From contig NZ_CAJGZQ010000008.1 of NCBI RefSeq assembly GCF_904846185.1, positions 1-64,000 on the forward strand: a DNA stretch of 64,000 nucleotides, in the 5' to 3' direction. Of this stretch, positions 28,871 through 41,572 are shown in pieces. Source of the stretch: Psychrobacter immobilis. GTDB taxonomy: Bacteria; Pseudomonadota; Gammaproteobacteria; Pseudomonadales; Moraxellaceae. Under the pieces are notes generated by a model. That model was not told where the DNA came from, ran no database searches, and saw nothing but the letters and a program-made list of their open reading frames with translations. How positions within the stretch are numbered: the stretch's first letter is position 1; each line of letters starts with the position of its first letter. Made by a program: the position numbers and the translations under genes.

Positions 28871-29386
28871 TCAATACCGACCCATCTCAACCGTTGTCTC
28901 AGCAAGCACACTATCGCCTTGCCATGCCTGCACATCTACCGTATACAGATGGTTTTTGCCACCTGAACAAGGTGGTTTATACGCCCCTCCCGCTTCCCCT
29001 GCACGGCTACGATATTCCGCGACCATCTCAATCCCAACTGGCACTTCATAAGTATGCCCAAACACACGTGGAATCTCAGCACTCGTAGCACCTTCTGGTA
29101 GGTTAAACTCTACAATGCCATGTCCACCATGTTGCATACGTTTATTACTCACATCGTTATAAACGAAAACCAAGCTCTCCGCGCCCATCGGAATGTTTGA
29201 GACCGTCATGCTCGGCGTGGCTGGATTTTTGCCATCATAGTTTAGACACTGCTGCCCTTCAGGTATTTTTTTGCCATTCCAAGCAGCATTGTTAAACTTA
29301 ACATCCATTGCAAAGGCATTGGCAGATAGTGCCAATGTTGCCAGTGCCGTCAAAGCGGTGACTGATTTTAAGGTAAAAATTTTCAT
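28871..29386 (-). CDS. Periplasmic PEBP-like (YbhB/YbcL-type) protein
   Basis: A 171-residue exported protein with signal peptide at residues 1-26 (cleavage after ANAFA). The mature part resembles phosphatidylethanolamine-binding-protein folds: TPSMTVSNIPMGAESLVF, the GGHGIVEFNLP block, and PPCSGGKNHLYTVDVQA near the end. The canonical DPDAP motif is absent, so it is a distant member, and the ligand is unknown. I chose the ATG at 29386 because AGGAG is well placed before it; a further in-frame ATG nine codons upstream has no such site. A strong terminator follows. Confidence 0.65.
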   Translation of the reverse strand: MKIFTLKSVTALTALATLALSANAFAMDVKFNNAAWNGKKIPEGQQCLNYDGKNPATPSMTVSNIPMGAESLVFVYNDVSNKRMQHGGHGIVEFNLPEGATSAEIPRVFGHTYEVPVGIEMVAEYRSRAGEAGGAYKPPCSGGKNHLYTVDVQAWQGDSVLAETTVEMGRY

Positions 29387-29686
29387 ACTAGCTCCTTCAG
29401 GTAGCGGATACACTGATAAAAACCGTTCATCATTTTATTAACTGATATTGATCGTTAATCTTAACCTTATAATAAATAGCCACTCTTAAGTTAATTATAT
29501 CGTTTAGGGTTTTTGTTAACCCTTCGAATAAGCGCAAATCAATCGCAATGCCAGCAACGCGAATACCGCAGCAGTAGCCAAATTTGCATCATCGCAGGTT
29601 ACTCTATAGGTATTTATCTCTTTGGGTGTGTTGTAGTAGTATCTAAATCATTGGTATTGAAACGACTAAAAAACAATAGGATCATC

Positions 29687-30517
29687 ATGTTTATCGAAGA
29701 CAAAATCGCCAAAGAAAGTATGACTATCAAAACTCCGACACCCAAGATCATCTTTTTTGACATCGATGATACCTTGAGCCGCAATGGCATCATCGCCGAA
29801 CACAACAAAGCGACCCTTGAGGAGCTTGCAGATACTGATATTAAGCTGGTGATTTCAACGGGACGCTCCAAAGCCATATTGCCAGCAGATATTTTAGCCT
29901 TGCTCGAAGCTGATGTCTTAGATGCGATTATTTGTATGAATGGACAGTATAGTTTTGATAAAAAGGGTCGAATTAGCCACTATCCGTTGTCCGCTGAGCA
30001 AACGGATACAATCGTGCGTCTGTGCCAACAGAGCGAGTTGATTCATAAGTTTGACTCTGCCACCCATATCGCTTGGTCAGGTGAAAATGAACGCTTGCGC
30101 GAGTTTAATGCCATCACGCCAAACTCTATCGTTGACCCTGAATACCATAAAGGGAATACCGTCTATCAGTGTTCAGTATTTTTTAACAATCAACATGAGA
30201 AAATGCAGGACGTCGATTTTGCCCAGTACGATTTAAAGCTCGTCCATTGGCATCATATCGGCGCAGATATCTTACCGATAGAGGCATCCAAGGCGCGAGG
30301 CATTAAAGACGTCTGTCAATACTATAGGGTAGATGCCAGTGAGTGTATGGCGTTCGGTGATGGAATGAATGATTTAGAGATGTTTGACTTGGTCGGCTAT
30401 GCGGTGGCAATGGGCGATGCAAAGCAAGAATTGATTGCACGTGCAGACTTTGTCACAGGTACGATTGAAGAGCGCGGTATTCAGTCGGTGCTTGAGCAGT
30501 TTCATATTGCGTCTTAA
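29687..30517 (+). CDS. Cof-type HAD-IIB phosphatase
   Basis: A 276-residue HAD-superfamily hydrolase of the Cof (IIB) type, probably acting on sugar phosphates or other small phosphorylated metabolites. Motif I is DIDDT at 25-29, motif II is LVISTGRSK, and the C-terminal metal-binding motif is AFGDGMNDLEMF, followed by a GYAVAMGDA block. The cap domain lies between residues about 95 and 190. The start at 29687 has AGGA upstream; the frame stays open 58 codons before it without support. The specific substrate cannot be predicted. Confidence 0.9.
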   Translation: MFIEDKIAKESMTIKTPTPKIIFFDIDDTLSRNGIIAEHNKATLEELADTDIKLVISTGRSKAILPADILALLEADVLDAIICMNGQYSFDKKGRISHYPLSAEQTDTIVRLCQQSELIHKFDSATHIAWSGENERLREFNAITPNSIVDPEYHKGNTVYQCSVFFNNQHEKMQDVDFAQYDLKLVHWHHIGADILPIEASKARGIKDVCQYYRVDASECMAFGDGMNDLEMFDLVGYAVAMGDAKQELIARADFVTGTIEERGIQSVLEQFHIAS

Positions 30518-30545
30518 TAATCAGACTTTGCAAATTGCTATTTAT

Positions 30546-30586
30546 CTAGGACGTGTTTTCATTTTTAAAATAAGGACACGTCCTAG
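30546..30586. repeat. Palindromic repeat, copy A
   Basis: CTAGGACGTGT and ACACGTCCTAG are perfect 11-base inverted arms around a 19-base A/T-rich centre. It lies between convergent genes and may act as a bidirectional terminator. Related copies are at 44845 and 53975. Confidence 0.65.
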
Positions 30587-30592
30587 CAAAAT

Positions 30593-30856
30593 CTAACCAC
30601 GCTTCGTCATTAAACTATAAATCCAACTACCGATTTTATAAAATCCGACAACAATCAAAATAAGCACCACCGCTGCCAGCACATAGGCCAACCAAACAGG
30701 CACATTACTCAACCAGCCAATCGTAAATGCCAAACCCATGTACGTCTCAACCGGCCAATTAACGATAGGTGTCGGCGAGCCAGCGTTAAACATGGTCATA
30801 AAGGCAATTATGCCAAGCACAGCAGTAATCAGTCCAGCGCGTTTACGATTATTCAT
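30593..30856 (-). CDS. Uncharacterised small membrane protein
   Basis: An 87-residue protein with a basic N-terminus (MNNRKR), a hydrophobic helix at about 7-24, a Pro/Trp loop and a second hydrophobic stretch at about 52-80. GAGG is well placed upstream of the ATG. No family is recognised. It is convergent with the HAD phosphatase gene. Confidence 0.6.
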   Translation of the reverse strand: MNNRKRAGLITAVLGIIAFMTMFNAGSPTPIVNWPVETYMGLAFTIGWLSNVPVWLAYVLAAVVLILIVVGFYKIGSWIYSLMTKRG

Positions 30857-31260
30857 CTTTTGCCTCTTTTAATTCGAACCATTTAATTAACATTCGATTG
30901 TTTTTATTTTATCGGTAATCTTTGCATCTTATAAAAACCACGTTGTAAACTCATGGCTTAAGGGTAAAGCAGCTCTCATCATAGCATGATTATTTACGCT
31001 TATTATCTTACTCAAATTCAGCAGTAAATCTCATATTTGTGCTTTTATAGATTCTTCAGCCATTCATCAGCGCCACTTTTAACAATATTATGAAGAACGA
31101 ACGTCTTCCTTGCCCTTTAAATTCTTAACAATCATAGCCATAATAGTTTCACAACTGGCTCGATACCTTATATTCAGCACTTAGTATTTAGCCCTTAGCT
31201 TCCATTATCTATCACTTAACTTTTTACTCATTTGCATCATTCTTATTTAGGAGAGATATT
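30857..31260. other. Gene-free upstream region of binding-protein gene
   Basis: About 400 A/T-rich bases with no frame or clear repeat. It should hold the promoters of both divergent genes. Confidence 0.4.
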
Positions 31261-32382
31261 TTGACTCATTTATCATCGCCCCAAAACATTGCTCGTAGCG
31301 CTCGTATACTACCAAAAGCACTATTAGCCGTGGCTGTTGGGCTAGCACTTGCTAGCTGTAGCAAGTCAGACAATACGGCGGCTGATAGTACAGCGGCGAG
31401 TGCTGAAACGCTCAATCTGTATAACTGGTCAGAGTATATGCCGCAAGAGATTCTCGATGGCTTTACTGAAGAGACAGGCATTCGGGTCAATTACACCACC
31501 TTCGATTCTAATGAAGCCATGTATGCCAAGCTTAAATTGCTCGATGACTCTAGCCAATATGACTTAGCGATTCCGTCGACCTATTATGTCGAAAAAATGG
31601 CCAAAGAAGGCTTACTGCAAGAGCTCGATAAATCCAAGTTGAGCAATTTTAAGAATCTCGATACCTCATTTACCAACACCAAGGTTGATCCAGAAAACAA
31701 ATACTCGATTCCTTATATGTGGGGCAGCACCGGTCTTGCCATTAATGGTGACAAGGTCGATCCTGCAAGCGTAAATAGCTGGAACGATTTATGGCGTCCT
31801 GAGTATAAAGGGCAAGTGATGCTGATGAACGATATGCGCGAAGTGTTTGGCATGGCGCTATTGACCCTTGGGCATTCAGGTAATAGTAAAAATCCTGACG
31901 AAATCAAAGCCGCTTATGAGAAACTCACGACCTTGATGCCAAATGTGAAGACCTTTAACTCGGATGCCTCGCGCATGCCTTATATGGAAGGCGAAACCAC
32001 GGTTGGTATGAGCTGGAATGGTGAAGCTATCATCGCCAATAACGAAGGCTTGACCAGCTTGGTTTATAAATATCCAACTGAAGGCGCTATCTTGTGGATG
32101 GATAATTTTGTGATTCCGAAAAACGCCAAACAAGTCGATGCAGCCCATAAGTTTATTGACTACTTGCTGCGTCCTGAGAACTCTAAAATCGTCAGCGAAG
32201 AGATTGGTTATGCCTCGCCTAATATGGCTGCGCGTGAGATGATGCCAGAAGAGGTGAGAAACAATCCAACCATCTATCCGAGCAAAGACGTACTGGCAAA
32301 AGCGGAGTTCCAAGAAGATGTCGGCGATGAAGCATTGCAAGTCTATCAGCAGTATTGGGACAAGCTAAAAACTGGTCGTTAA
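31261..32382 (+). CDS. Spermidine/putrescine-type ABC transporter binding lipoprotein (PotD/PotF-like)
   Basis: A 373-residue periplasmic solute-binding lipoprotein. The signal peptide ends in the lipobox LASC with the lipidated Cys at 33. The mature part follows the PotD/PotF pattern: LNLYNWSEYMPQEILDGF, FDSNEAMYAKL, the YDLAIPSTYYVEKM segment and the C-terminal AAHKFIDYLLRPE. The start codon is TTG; GGAGAG lies upstream, and no in-frame ATG precedes the lipobox. No permease or ATPase genes are adjacent, so its transporter must be encoded elsewhere. A strong terminator follows. Confidence 0.9.
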   Translation: MTHLSSPQNIARSARILPKALLAVAVGLALASCSKSDNTAADSTAASAETLNLYNWSEYMPQEILDGFTEETGIRVNYTTFDSNEAMYAKLKLLDDSSQYDLAIPSTYYVEKMAKEGLLQELDKSKLSNFKNLDTSFTNTKVDPENKYSIPYMWGSTGLAINGDKVDPASVNSWNDLWRPEYKGQVMLMNDMREVFGMALLTLGHSGNSKNPDEIKAAYEKLTTLMPNVKTFNSDASRMPYMEGETTVGMSWNGEAIIANNEGLTSLVYKYPTEGAILWMDNFVIPKNAKQVDAAHKFIDYLLRPENSKIVSEEIGYASPNMAAREMMPEEVRNNPTIYPSKDVLAKAEFQEDVGDEALQVYQQYWDKLKTGR

Positions 32383-32449
32383 TCACTGTTTGTTGATAGC
32401 TGTTTTTTATAGCTCGTTTTAATAACTTTTTTTAATAACTGTTACCGCA

Positions 32450-32483
32450 AAAAAACGCTGACTTAATAACGTCAGCGTTTTTT
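32450..32483 (+). terminator. Terminator after binding-protein gene
   Basis: AAAAAACGCTGAC pairs with GTCAGCGTTTTTT around TTAATAAC. Confidence 0.9.
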
Positions 32484-32627
32484 ATTTATTTATTCTTTCT
32501 TGGCTTTTATTTAGCTTTTATAGTCGGTTCAATATAATTTGGATACAAGGAAGGCGAGCGAAATTATTAACAATAGTAGACTAATCGAGCCTGACACCGT
32601 ATCTGATTTATATAGGATTTACTATAT

Positions 32628-33863
32628 TTATAAGTGCAAATCAGTTTCACTACCTTTATGCTCAATACGGCGCTGTTCGCGGCGCTGATAGCGTAGACCA
32701 GAGGCAGCAAACCATTGCGGTTTGGTGGTTTGTAATAAATCACTAAGTCGCTGCAACTGTACTTGTAAGGTTTGGGTCAGCCAAAAATAGCCTTGCCATT
32801 CAAAGCCTAAGTTTTCTACACTTGGATATTCTGATACGGCGATGCGCGTAATCGGTCGAAATACTTCATCATTTGGACTACGTAATACCGCCGCCATATG
32901 CTGCATCGCTTGCGTCAATTCGTGCTGATAATGAATAAGCAAAATATGGTTTTCATCATCAATCTCAATATTAGCCAAACGCGGTGCCGCACTTAACAGT
33001 AAATCAATCGTACCAATAATATTACGATGGGTACGCTGAATAGTCTCTAGTGTTTCCTTTTCAATACCCGATTCGCTAGCTGTCGCTGCGATATGCGGAC
33101 GCACGGCAAGCAAACGCTTATTGATTTTTTGTAGCGCTTTCACCAAAGACTTATTGACGGGTGTATCTGGTATAGAGCTGTTCGATGGATAAATAATACT
33201 GGCCGAACTGGTCGCCTTACTATACTTAAACGGCTTGGGCACTAAGACATCCGCATCAATATGATTGCCAACCCCTGCATACAAATTGCTGCAGGTTTCA
33301 AGATTACTGGCCAACAAAAACCGCCACATCAACGTTGACTTCAACGGTAAAATTAACGTCGCGGCCACTGCTACTCCTGCACCAAGCAAAATATTGAACG
33401 CGCGATATAAGCCATCTTGAGTAATATTGCTGTGGTCAGGACTCGACACAATCATCAGCATGGTAATACCTGTCAGCAGACCGATATAGCCCAATTGCTT
33501 GACTGCCACATAACCGATGATGCCACTGATAATGCCAATCAGCCCATAATATAACCACAGCCAGCCACCGATATCTTTAATCAGCCATAAGAAGCTAAGT
33601 CCAACCACTACCCCAAGCAAAGTACCCAATATCCGCTCTTTAGCCTTGGTATAAATCGCCCCTTGATATTGTAACAAACCCAAAATCACAAACACAGTAA
33701 TGGTCGTCCACTCACCATGCGGCAAGTGCGTAAACTCATTTAACAAGAGCGCAATAAGTACAGCCAGACCCAAACGTATGGCATGCAAAACATCTGCATG
33801 CTGATAACGGGCATAAGGCTCTACAAACGGGGCGGTAAATCGTTGCCAAAAAGTCGGTTTCAC
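32628..33863 (-). CDS. FUSC-family inner-membrane protein, copy 1
   Basis: A 411-residue protein of the FUSC/YccS type. A run of about six hydrophobic segments covers residues 25-170, including HLPHGEWTTITVFVILGLL and the motif AIYTKAKERILGT. A cytoplasmic helical region of about 240 residues follows. Relatives such as AaeB export aromatic acids; the substrate here is unknown. It is shorter than YccS. The start is GTG with AAGAGA upstream. It is a tandem duplicate of the gene at 34109: same length, near-identical blocks such as HIAATASESGI, and the same GTG start. Confidence 0.85.
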   Translation of the reverse strand: MKPTFWQRFTAPFVEPYARYQHADVLHAIRLGLAVLIALLLNEFTHLPHGEWTTITVFVILGLLQYQGAIYTKAKERILGTLLGVVVGLSFLWLIKDIGGWLWLYYGLIGIISGIIGYVAVKQLGYIGLLTGITMLMIVSSPDHSNITQDGLYRAFNILLGAGVAVAATLILPLKSTLMWRFLLASNLETCSNLYAGVGNHIDADVLVPKPFKYSKATSSASIIYPSNSSIPDTPVNKSLVKALQKINKRLLAVRPHIAATASESGIEKETLETIQRTHRNIIGTIDLLLSAAPRLANIEIDDENHILLIHYQHELTQAMQHMAAVLRSPNDEVFRPITRIAVSEYPSVENLGFEWQGYFWLTQTLQVQLQRLSDLLQTTKPQWFAASGLRYQRREQRRIEHKGSETDLHL

Positions 33864-33955
33864 GCAGGGTATCTCTTATAAGTGAAGGAAGAAAAAATCG
33901 GTTAAATTCTAGCTACTGGCTTAACCACTGATAAAGCACGGATAAAGTCATGATC

Positions 33956-33996
33956 AAAAAATAACGCCTTTTACCTATTAAAAGATAAAAGACGCT
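33956..33996 (-). terminator. Terminator between FUSC copies
   Basis: On the minus strand AGCGTCTTTTATC pairs with GGTAAAAGGCGTT with wobbles, followed by ATTTTTTG. It is clearly related in sequence to the terminator at 35421, so the duplication included it. Confidence 0.7.
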
Positions 33997-34108
33997 GAAG
34001 GTCAAAACATGCTAGCACATAACGACAAAAAAACACCCTAACAACATAGCATTTGGCTATTGGTAATGCTGAAAGGTGCTGACAAATACTTGCCAGCATC
34101 TCCTATAT

Positions 34109-35344
34109 TTACAAGTGTAAATCGGACTCGCCCCCCTGCTCTTTCATTCTACGCTGCTCACGCCTTTGATAGCGCAGACCAGAAGCAGCATACCACTGCG
34201 GTTTGGTCGTTTGTAGCAGATCACTTAACTGTTGCAGTTGTGCTTGCAACGTTTGCGTCAACCAAAAATATCCTTGCCACTCAAACGTTGCATACTGTAC
34301 GCTAGGATATTCTGATAGCGCAATACGCGTAATAGGTCGAAAAGTCTGATCGCTTGGACTGCGTAGTACTGCCGCGATATGCTGCATGGCTTGGGTGAGC
34401 TCGTGTTGATAGTGAATCAGTAGCGTATGATTATCATCGTCGATATCGATATTCGCCAAACGCGGTGCTGCACTGAGCAATAAATCGATGGTACCGATGA
34501 TATTGCGATGGGTACGCTGAATCGTTTCTATCGTCTCTTTATGAATGCCGGACTCGCTTGCTGTTGCAGCGATATGTGGACGTACTGCGAGTAATCGCTT
34601 GTTTATTTGCTGCAGCGATTTTATCAACGCTTTATTGACAGGCATATCTGCAGTAGTGCTATTTTGAGGATAAGACAGGCTAGCTGAGCTTTTTGCTCTA
34701 GTATAGACAAGCGACTTGGGAGCCACTATTTCAGCATCAATATGATGTCCGACACCAGCATAAAGATTACTACAGGCTTCTAAATTATTTGCCAATAAAA
34801 ATCGCCACATCAACGTCGACTTTAGAGGTAAGATCACTGTCACCATGACCGCAATACCTGTACCGATTAAGATATTGAGTGCACGATAGACACCATCTTG
34901 CGCCATATTAACTTGATTCAAGTTAGAGACGATCATCAGCATAGTAATGCCAGTGAGTAACCCAGTATACCCTAGCCGCCTGACCGAAAAATAACCAATA
35001 ATCCCACTGACGATACCAATAAGCAGGTACTCTATCCCTAGCCAAGCACCCGTCCCTTTATTGAACCATAAGATTGCAAATGCCACGACAATACCCGAAA
35101 CCGTGCCTAGTACTCGCTCTTTGGCTTTGGTATAAATAGCGCCTTGATACTGTAGCAATCCCAAAATAATAAAGACGGTAATCGTCGTCCATTCCCCATG
35201 TGGAAAACGGCTTATTTGATTGGCTAACAGCGCAAACACGATGGCTGCACCGATACGTATGGCGTGCAAGATATCAGCGTGCTGATAGCGCGCATAAGGT
35301 TCAATGAATGGTGCAGTAAATCGTTGCCAAATTTTTGGTTTCAC
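34109..35344 (-). CDS. FUSC-family inner-membrane protein, copy 2
   Basis: A 411-residue paralogue of the protein at 32628, aligning along the full length. The N-terminal FTAPFIEPYARYQHAD, the core HGEWTTITVF and AIYTKAKERVLGT, and the C-terminal SGLRYQRREQRR blocks are all shared. Differences concentrate in membrane helices 1-4 and in the loop around 205-235. The start is GTG, as in copy 1. Each copy has its own terminator, which suggests separate expression. Transport of an aromatic or lipophilic acid is only a family-level guess. Confidence 0.85.
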   Translation of the reverse strand: MKPKIWQRFTAPFIEPYARYQHADILHAIRIGAAIVFALLANQISRFPHGEWTTITVFIILGLLQYQGAIYTKAKERVLGTVSGIVVAFAILWFNKGTGAWLGIEYLLIGIVSGIIGYFSVRRLGYTGLLTGITMLMIVSNLNQVNMAQDGVYRALNILIGTGIAVMVTVILPLKSTLMWRFLLANNLEACSNLYAGVGHHIDAEIVAPKSLVYTRAKSSASLSYPQNSTTADMPVNKALIKSLQQINKRLLAVRPHIAATASESGIHKETIETIQRTHRNIIGTIDLLLSAAPRLANIDIDDDNHTLLIHYQHELTQAMQHIAAVLRSPSDQTFRPITRIALSEYPSVQYATFEWQGYFWLTQTLQAQLQQLSDLLQTTKPQWYAASGLRYQRREQRRMKEQGGESDLHL

Positions 35345-35420
35345 GCACAGGTACTCTTATTAATTGAAGAATATATAGTCAATGAAAAGTAATATCGAAC
35401 CATCATGTACTGCTGATATC

Positions 35421-35461
35421 AAAAAAAACGTCTCTTACCTGTTAAAAGGCAAAAGACGTTT
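35421..35461 (-). terminator. Terminator after gltD
   Basis: On the minus strand AAACGTCTTTTGCC pairs with GGTAAGAGACGTTT with one bulge, followed by a run of T. It lies about 45 bases after the gltD stop codon. Confidence 0.8.
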
Positions 35462-35506
35462 GAGATCGAAATAGAGCTGTCAATAATTGGATGTAAACCA
35501 AACCCA

Positions 35507-36940
<1,434 letters not shown>

Positions 36941-37031
36941 TTAATATGAGGCTTTTTATATCAAGCTTTTTTAAAGTGGGCGGTGACAGTCAACGATGTC
37001 TCATTTATCGCAAAATTAAGAGGTTTATATC

Positions 37032-37042
37032 GTGACCGTCAC
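37032..37042. promoter_or_regulatory. Small palindrome in gltB-gltD gap
   Basis: GTGACCGTCAC is a perfect odd palindrome. A near copy (GTGACAGTCA) occurs about 50 bases away, near 36982, closer to gltD. They could be a regulator site or chance. Confidence 0.25.
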
Positions 37043-37108
37043 TTACCTGCTGAAAACCTTTGAGTTAAAAGGCTTTTAAAAGCGGAACATTGGATAATCC
37101 AAGCAAAG

Positions 37109-40100
37109 CTATTGTGGGTCAGCCATGGTGGTTTTGAGAAGGCTCGCAATGTTTGCCGCTTTAGGCTTCACCAAATAAAACTTACGAACATAGTGCTCAA
37201 AGTCAGCCAATATCGTCTGACCCCACGCGCTGCCTGTTTTATTAACATGCGCTTCAATCACTTGCTGCAAATGAATACGATGCTCTTCGGTTTGCTCACT
37301 TGAGATACGGTTAAGATCGATCAGCTCATGGTTACAACGGTCAAAGAAATCACCTTCCATATCAAGCACATAAGCGAAGCCACCTGTCATACCTGCCCCA
37401 AAGTTGAGACCCGTACGCCCAAGAATAGTGACAATACCGCCTGTCATATATTCACAGCAATGATCGCCTGTGCCTTCGATGACTGCGTGCGCGCCAGAGT
37501 TACGCACCCCAAAGCGTTCGCCAGCAGTACCAGCTGCATATAGTTTGCCGCCCGTTGCGCCATATAAGCAGGTATTACCAATGATGGCGGTCTCTTGCGC
37601 CGTAAAGCTTGAGTCTTTTGGTGGATAAATAACAATCTCACCGCCAGCCATGCCTTTGCCGACATAATCATTGGCATCGCCTTCTAGCTCAATATTTAGA
37701 CCACCTGCATTCCAGACGCCTAAACTCTGCCCAGCAGTACCAGTCAGATGCAGCTTAATTGGCATATCACTCATGCCAAGGTTGCCCCATACTTGCGCAA
37801 TCTCACCAGAGATACGCGCGCCGATAGAGCGATCACAGTTACCGACATAATAGCTATAATCGCCGCCATTACCTTGACGAATATTGAGCAGCATATCACT
37901 AATCATCTGTTCAGCAAGTAAGCCTTTATCAAACGGCTCATTACGCTCAACTTGACAGGTTTGGGCTTTACCACTACTGGCCGGATGGCTAAATAGTAAT
38001 GGCGTTAAATCCAAATGACGCTGCTTATCCGTGTTGCCTTCTAATACTTCAAGCAAGTCAGTCCGTCCGACCAACTCTTCCATACTACGCACACCAAGGG
38101 CGGCAAGCCATTCGCGCGTTTCCGTTGCTACAAATTTAAAGAAGTTAATCAACATCTCCGCTTCGCCAATGAAATGCTCATCACGTAGCTTGGCTTTTTG
38201 CGTCGCAACTCCAGTCGGGCAATTATTAAGATGGCAAATGCGTAGGTATTTACAACCAACGGCAATCATCGGCGTGGTACCAAAGCCAAAGCTTTCTGCC
38301 CCAAGGATGGCGGCTTTTACCACATCAAGTCCTGTCTTTAGACCACCATCAGTTTGAATACGAACTTTATGACGCAAGCCATTTACTCGTAGTGATTGGT
38401 GGGTCTCAGCCAGTCCTAGCTCCCATGGTGAGCCTGCATGATGGATAGACGATAGCGGAGAGGCTGCTGTGCCGCCATCATAGCCTGAAATAGTGATTAA
38501 ATCGGCATAGGCTTTTGCCACACCAGTCGCGATAGTACCAACGCCCGGACGTGAGACCAGTTTCACCGATACTAAGGCATCTGGATTGACTTGCTTTAAG
38601 TCAAAAATCAGCTGCGCCAAATCTTCGATAGAATAAATATCATGATGCGGCGGAGGTGAAATCAACGTCACACCCGGTACAGAATAACGTAAGCGCGCAA
38701 TCAGAGCATTGACCTTACCACCCGGCAGCTGACCTCCCTCACCCGGCTTGGCACCCTGTGCAACCTTGATTTGCATCACTTCGGCTGAACGCAAATACGC
38801 TGGGGTGACGCCAAAACGACCCGAGGCAATTTGTTTGATCTTTGAGTTGCGCAACGTGCCATAACGTACTGGATCTTCGCCGCCCTCACCAGAATTTGAG
38901 CGTCCACCGATGGTATTCATCGCCATGGCAATCGCTTCATGGGCTTCAGGTGACAATGCCCCTAACGACATGCCCGCCGAGTCAAAGCGCGTCAGAATGG
39001 ATGAGATATCCTCTACGTCATTCACATCGATAGAGTTATCTGTTTTTAATTGCAATAAATCACGCAAGGTCGCCACAGGACGGCTATTAACCAAATCAGC
39101 ATAATGACGATAATTATCATAATTACCCGTACGAACCGCGGTATGCAGGCTATTAATCACGTCTGGGTTAAAGGCATGATATTCTTTGTTGAAGACAAAC
39201 TTCAGTAAGCCACCTTGATCGAGTGGCGCGCGGCGCTTGAAAGCATTCGCCGCTAGCTGTGCTTGATCGGCAGCTAAGTCAGCAAAGGTTGCACCTTTAA
39301 TACGACTCTGTACGCCTTTGAAACACAGGCTTACCACCTCTTCAGAGAGACCCACTGCTTCAAATAACTGCGCGCCTCGATAAGAAACAATGGTCGAGAT
39401 GCCCATTTTTGATAAGATTTTTAGCAAGCCTTTATCCAAGCCTTTACGGAAATTAACCCGCGCTTGAATCGGATCGCCAAGCAGCTCGCCAGTCGCTACC
39501 AAGTCATCAATAACATCATAAGCCAAGTAAGGATAAACGCAGGTCGCACCAAAACCAATCAATACTGCCACTTGATGCGAATCACGTGCCAGACCAGTCT
39601 CAATGATTAAATTAGCATCAGTACGAATACCTTGACCAATCAAATAATGATGCACCGCACCAGTCACCATGATGGCGTTGGCTGGTACTTTATCGGCATC
39701 GATGTGTTTATCAGACAACACAATCAAAGTGTGACCAGCTCGGATGCTGTTAGCCACTTGCTCGCAGATAGCCATGATGGCTTCTGATAACTTAAGGGTG
39801 CGATCATAGTTTAAATCAATACGCGCCATTTTAAAGGCTGGATCGCCCAAGGTCTCAAGCTGCTGCATCTTGCTGGCTGACAGTACAGGCGACGATAAGA
39901 TAATACGGTGTGCATCTCGCGCTGATGGCGCAAACACATTGGTCTCAGCACCGAGGCAGGTCTGCAATGACATCACGATAGATTCACGCAATGGATCAAT
40001 CGGTGGATTGGTCACCTGTGCGAACTGCTGGCGGAAAAAGTCACCGACATGGCGGATTTGCTGCGACAGCACTGCCATGGGCGTATCATCACCCATTGAA

Positions 40101-41572
40101 CCGACAGGCTCTTGACCATTTTCGGCGTTGGGGCGGATAATTTCAGTACGCTCTTCATTGGTGATGTGATACATTTTTTGCAGTGTTTTTAGCTCATTAC
40201 CACGGCATGTTTGCGCTGCTAATTCTTCTTCTAAACGCTCATCATCACGGATACGGGTTGCTTCTTCACGCAGCCATTTACGGTACGGATGGGCTTTTTT
40301 CAGTAACGTCGCAATCGCTTTAGTATCTAAAATTTGACCCGTTAAAGTATCAATAACGAGCATTTGACCAGGGCCAACGCGTCCTTTTGCCAATACATCT
40401 TTTGGCGAGTAATCCCACACACCAACTTCAGAGGCAACGGTGATATAGCCGTTCTTGGTCGTCACCCAGCGCGATGGGCGTAGACCGTTACGATCAAGCA
40501 TACAGACCGCATAGCGTCCATCTTGAATCACCAAACCTGCTGGACCATCCCACGCTTCCATGTGCTGCGAATAAAACTCATAAAAGGCGCGCAAATCCAT
40601 ATCCATGCTATCGACATTCTGCCAAGCAGGTGGCACGAGAATCGACATCGCATGGAATAGATTCATACCACCTGACATGAGGACTTCAAGCATATTATCT
40701 AAGCTTGATGAGTCAGAGCCCGTACTGTTCACCAGTGGCGTCAATTCATTCAAATTGGGCAGTTTGTCTGATTTTAGTTTTGGCGTCCGTGCCTCAGACC
40801 AGTTGCGATTGCCTGTGATGGTGTTCAACTCGCCATTGTGGGCAAGATAACGAAACGGCTGAGCCAAGGGCCAACGCGGCAAGGTATTGGTGGAGAAACG
40901 CTGATGAAATACCACGATATGCGATGCCAAACGCGCATCTTGTAGATCCAAGAAAAATGCTGGCAAGTCTGATGGCATCACCAAACCTTTATAGATAATC
41001 GTCTGACAGCTTAATGAGCACACATAAAACAGCTCATCATCAGCCAAGCGCTGCTCTGCTTTTTTGCGTGCGACAAACAGTTTACGGTTAAAGTCATCCG
41101 CTGCCAAATCATCGGGTGCGTTGACAAACACTTGCTTAAAATCAGGTAAAGTCTCACGGCCAATGTCACCGACGATGCTCAAATCAAGCGGCACATCACG
41201 CCAGCCAGCAACCTCTAATCCTTGGGCGACAATCTCATCGCTAAGCACTTGCTGGCTATCACAAGCTTTTGTCTCATCTAAATTGACAAAGATCATACCA
41301 ACTGCAAAGTTGTTAGTAATCGCGAACCCTTGCTCAGCAGCAATACCTCTAAAAAACTCAACAGGCGTCGCCAGTAGTAGACCACAACCATCACCCGTTC
41401 TACCATCAGCAGCAACACCGCCGCGATGGGTCATACAGCTTAGACTATGAATAGCAGTTTTTACCAAATCATGGCTGGCTTGTCCCTCAATATGAGCGAT
41501 CAAACCAAAACCACAGTTATCAGAAAAGTCATCTGGCGTGGCCAGGTGGGTTTGCGAGGAAATCATTGACAT
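37109..41572 (-). CDS. gltB: Glutamate synthase large subunit
   Basis: Catalytic subunit of NADPH-dependent glutamate synthase, 1487 residues. The N-terminal glutaminase begins at the nucleophile Cys20 ([12 protein letters not shown]), exposed after removal of a 19-residue propeptide. The central and FMN-binding domains follow: [25 protein letters not shown] and [14 protein letters not shown]. The [3Fe-4S] cysteines are in [18 protein letters not shown], and the C-terminus is a Gly-rich beta-helix. I place the start at 41572 because AAGGA lies six bases upstream; the frame extends 45 codons further, but those residues are unlike GltB. Confidence 0.96.
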   Translation of the reverse strand: MSMISSQTHLATPDDFSDNCGFGLIAHIEGQASHDLVKTAIHSLSCMTHRGGVAADGRTGDGCGLLLATPVEFFRGIAAEQGFAITNNFAVGMIFVNLDETKACDSQQVLSDEIVAQGLEVAGWRDVPLDLSIVGDIGRETLPDFKQVFVNAPDDLAADDFNRKLFVARKKAEQRLADDELFYVCSLSCQTIIYKGLVMPSDLPAFFLDLQDARLASHIVVFHQRFSTNTLPRWPLAQPFRYLAHNGELNTITGNRNWSEARTPKLKSDKLPNLNELTPLVNSTGSDSSSLDNMLEVLMSGGMNLFHAMSILVPPAWQNVDSMDMDLRAFYEFYSQHMEAWDGPAGLVIQDGRYAVCMLDRNGLRPSRWVTTKNGYITVASEVGVWDYSPKDVLAKGRVGPGQMLVIDTLTGQILDTKAIATLLKKAHPYRKWLREEATRIRDDERLEEELAAQTCRGNELKTLQKMYHITNEERTEIIRPNAENGQEPVGSMGDDTPMAVLSQQIRHVGDFFRQQFAQVTNPPIDPLRESIVMSLQTCLGAETNVFAPSARDAHRIILSSPVLSASKMQQLETLGDPAFKMARIDLNYDRTLKLSEAIMAICEQVANSIRAGHTLIVLSDKHIDADKVPANAIMVTGAVHHYLIGQGIRTDANLIIETGLARDSHQVAVLIGFGATCVYPYLAYDVIDDLVATGELLGDPIQARVNFRKGLDKGLLKILSKMGISTIVSYRGAQLFEAVGLSEEVVSLCFKGVQSRIKGATFADLAADQAQLAANAFKRRAPLDQGGLLKFVFNKEYHAFNPDVINSLHTAVRTGNYDNYRHYADLVNSRPVATLRDLLQLKTDNSIDVNDVEDISSILTRFDSAGMSLGALSPEAHEAIAMAMNTIGGRSNSGEGGEDPVRYGTLRNSKIKQIASGRFGVTPAYLRSAEVMQIKVAQGAKPGEGGQLPGGKVNALIARLRYSVPGVTLISPPPHHDIYSIEDLAQLIFDLKQVNPDALVSVKLVSRPGVGTIATGVAKAYADLITISGYDGGTAASPLSSIHHAGSPWELGLAETHQSLRVNGLRHKVRIQTDGGLKTGLDVVKAAILGAESFGFGTTPMIAVGCKYLRICHLNNCPTGVATQKAKLRDEHFIGEAEMLINFFKFVATETREWLAALGVRSMEELVGRTDLLEVLEGNTDKQRHLDLTPLLFSHPASSGKAQTCQVERNEPFDKGLLAEQMISDMLLNIRQGNGGDYSYYVGNCDRSIGARISGEIAQVWGNLGMSDMPIKLHLTGTAGQSLGVWNAGGLNIELEGDANDYVGKGMAGGEIVIYPPKDSSFTAQETAIIGNTCLYGATGGKLYAAGTAGERFGVRNSGAHAVIEGTGDHCCEYMTGGIVTILGRTGLNFGAGMTGGFAYVLDMEGDFFDRCNHELIDLNRISSEQTEEHRIHLQQVIEAHVNKTGSAWGQTILADFEHYVRKFYLVKPKAANIASLLKTTMADPQ

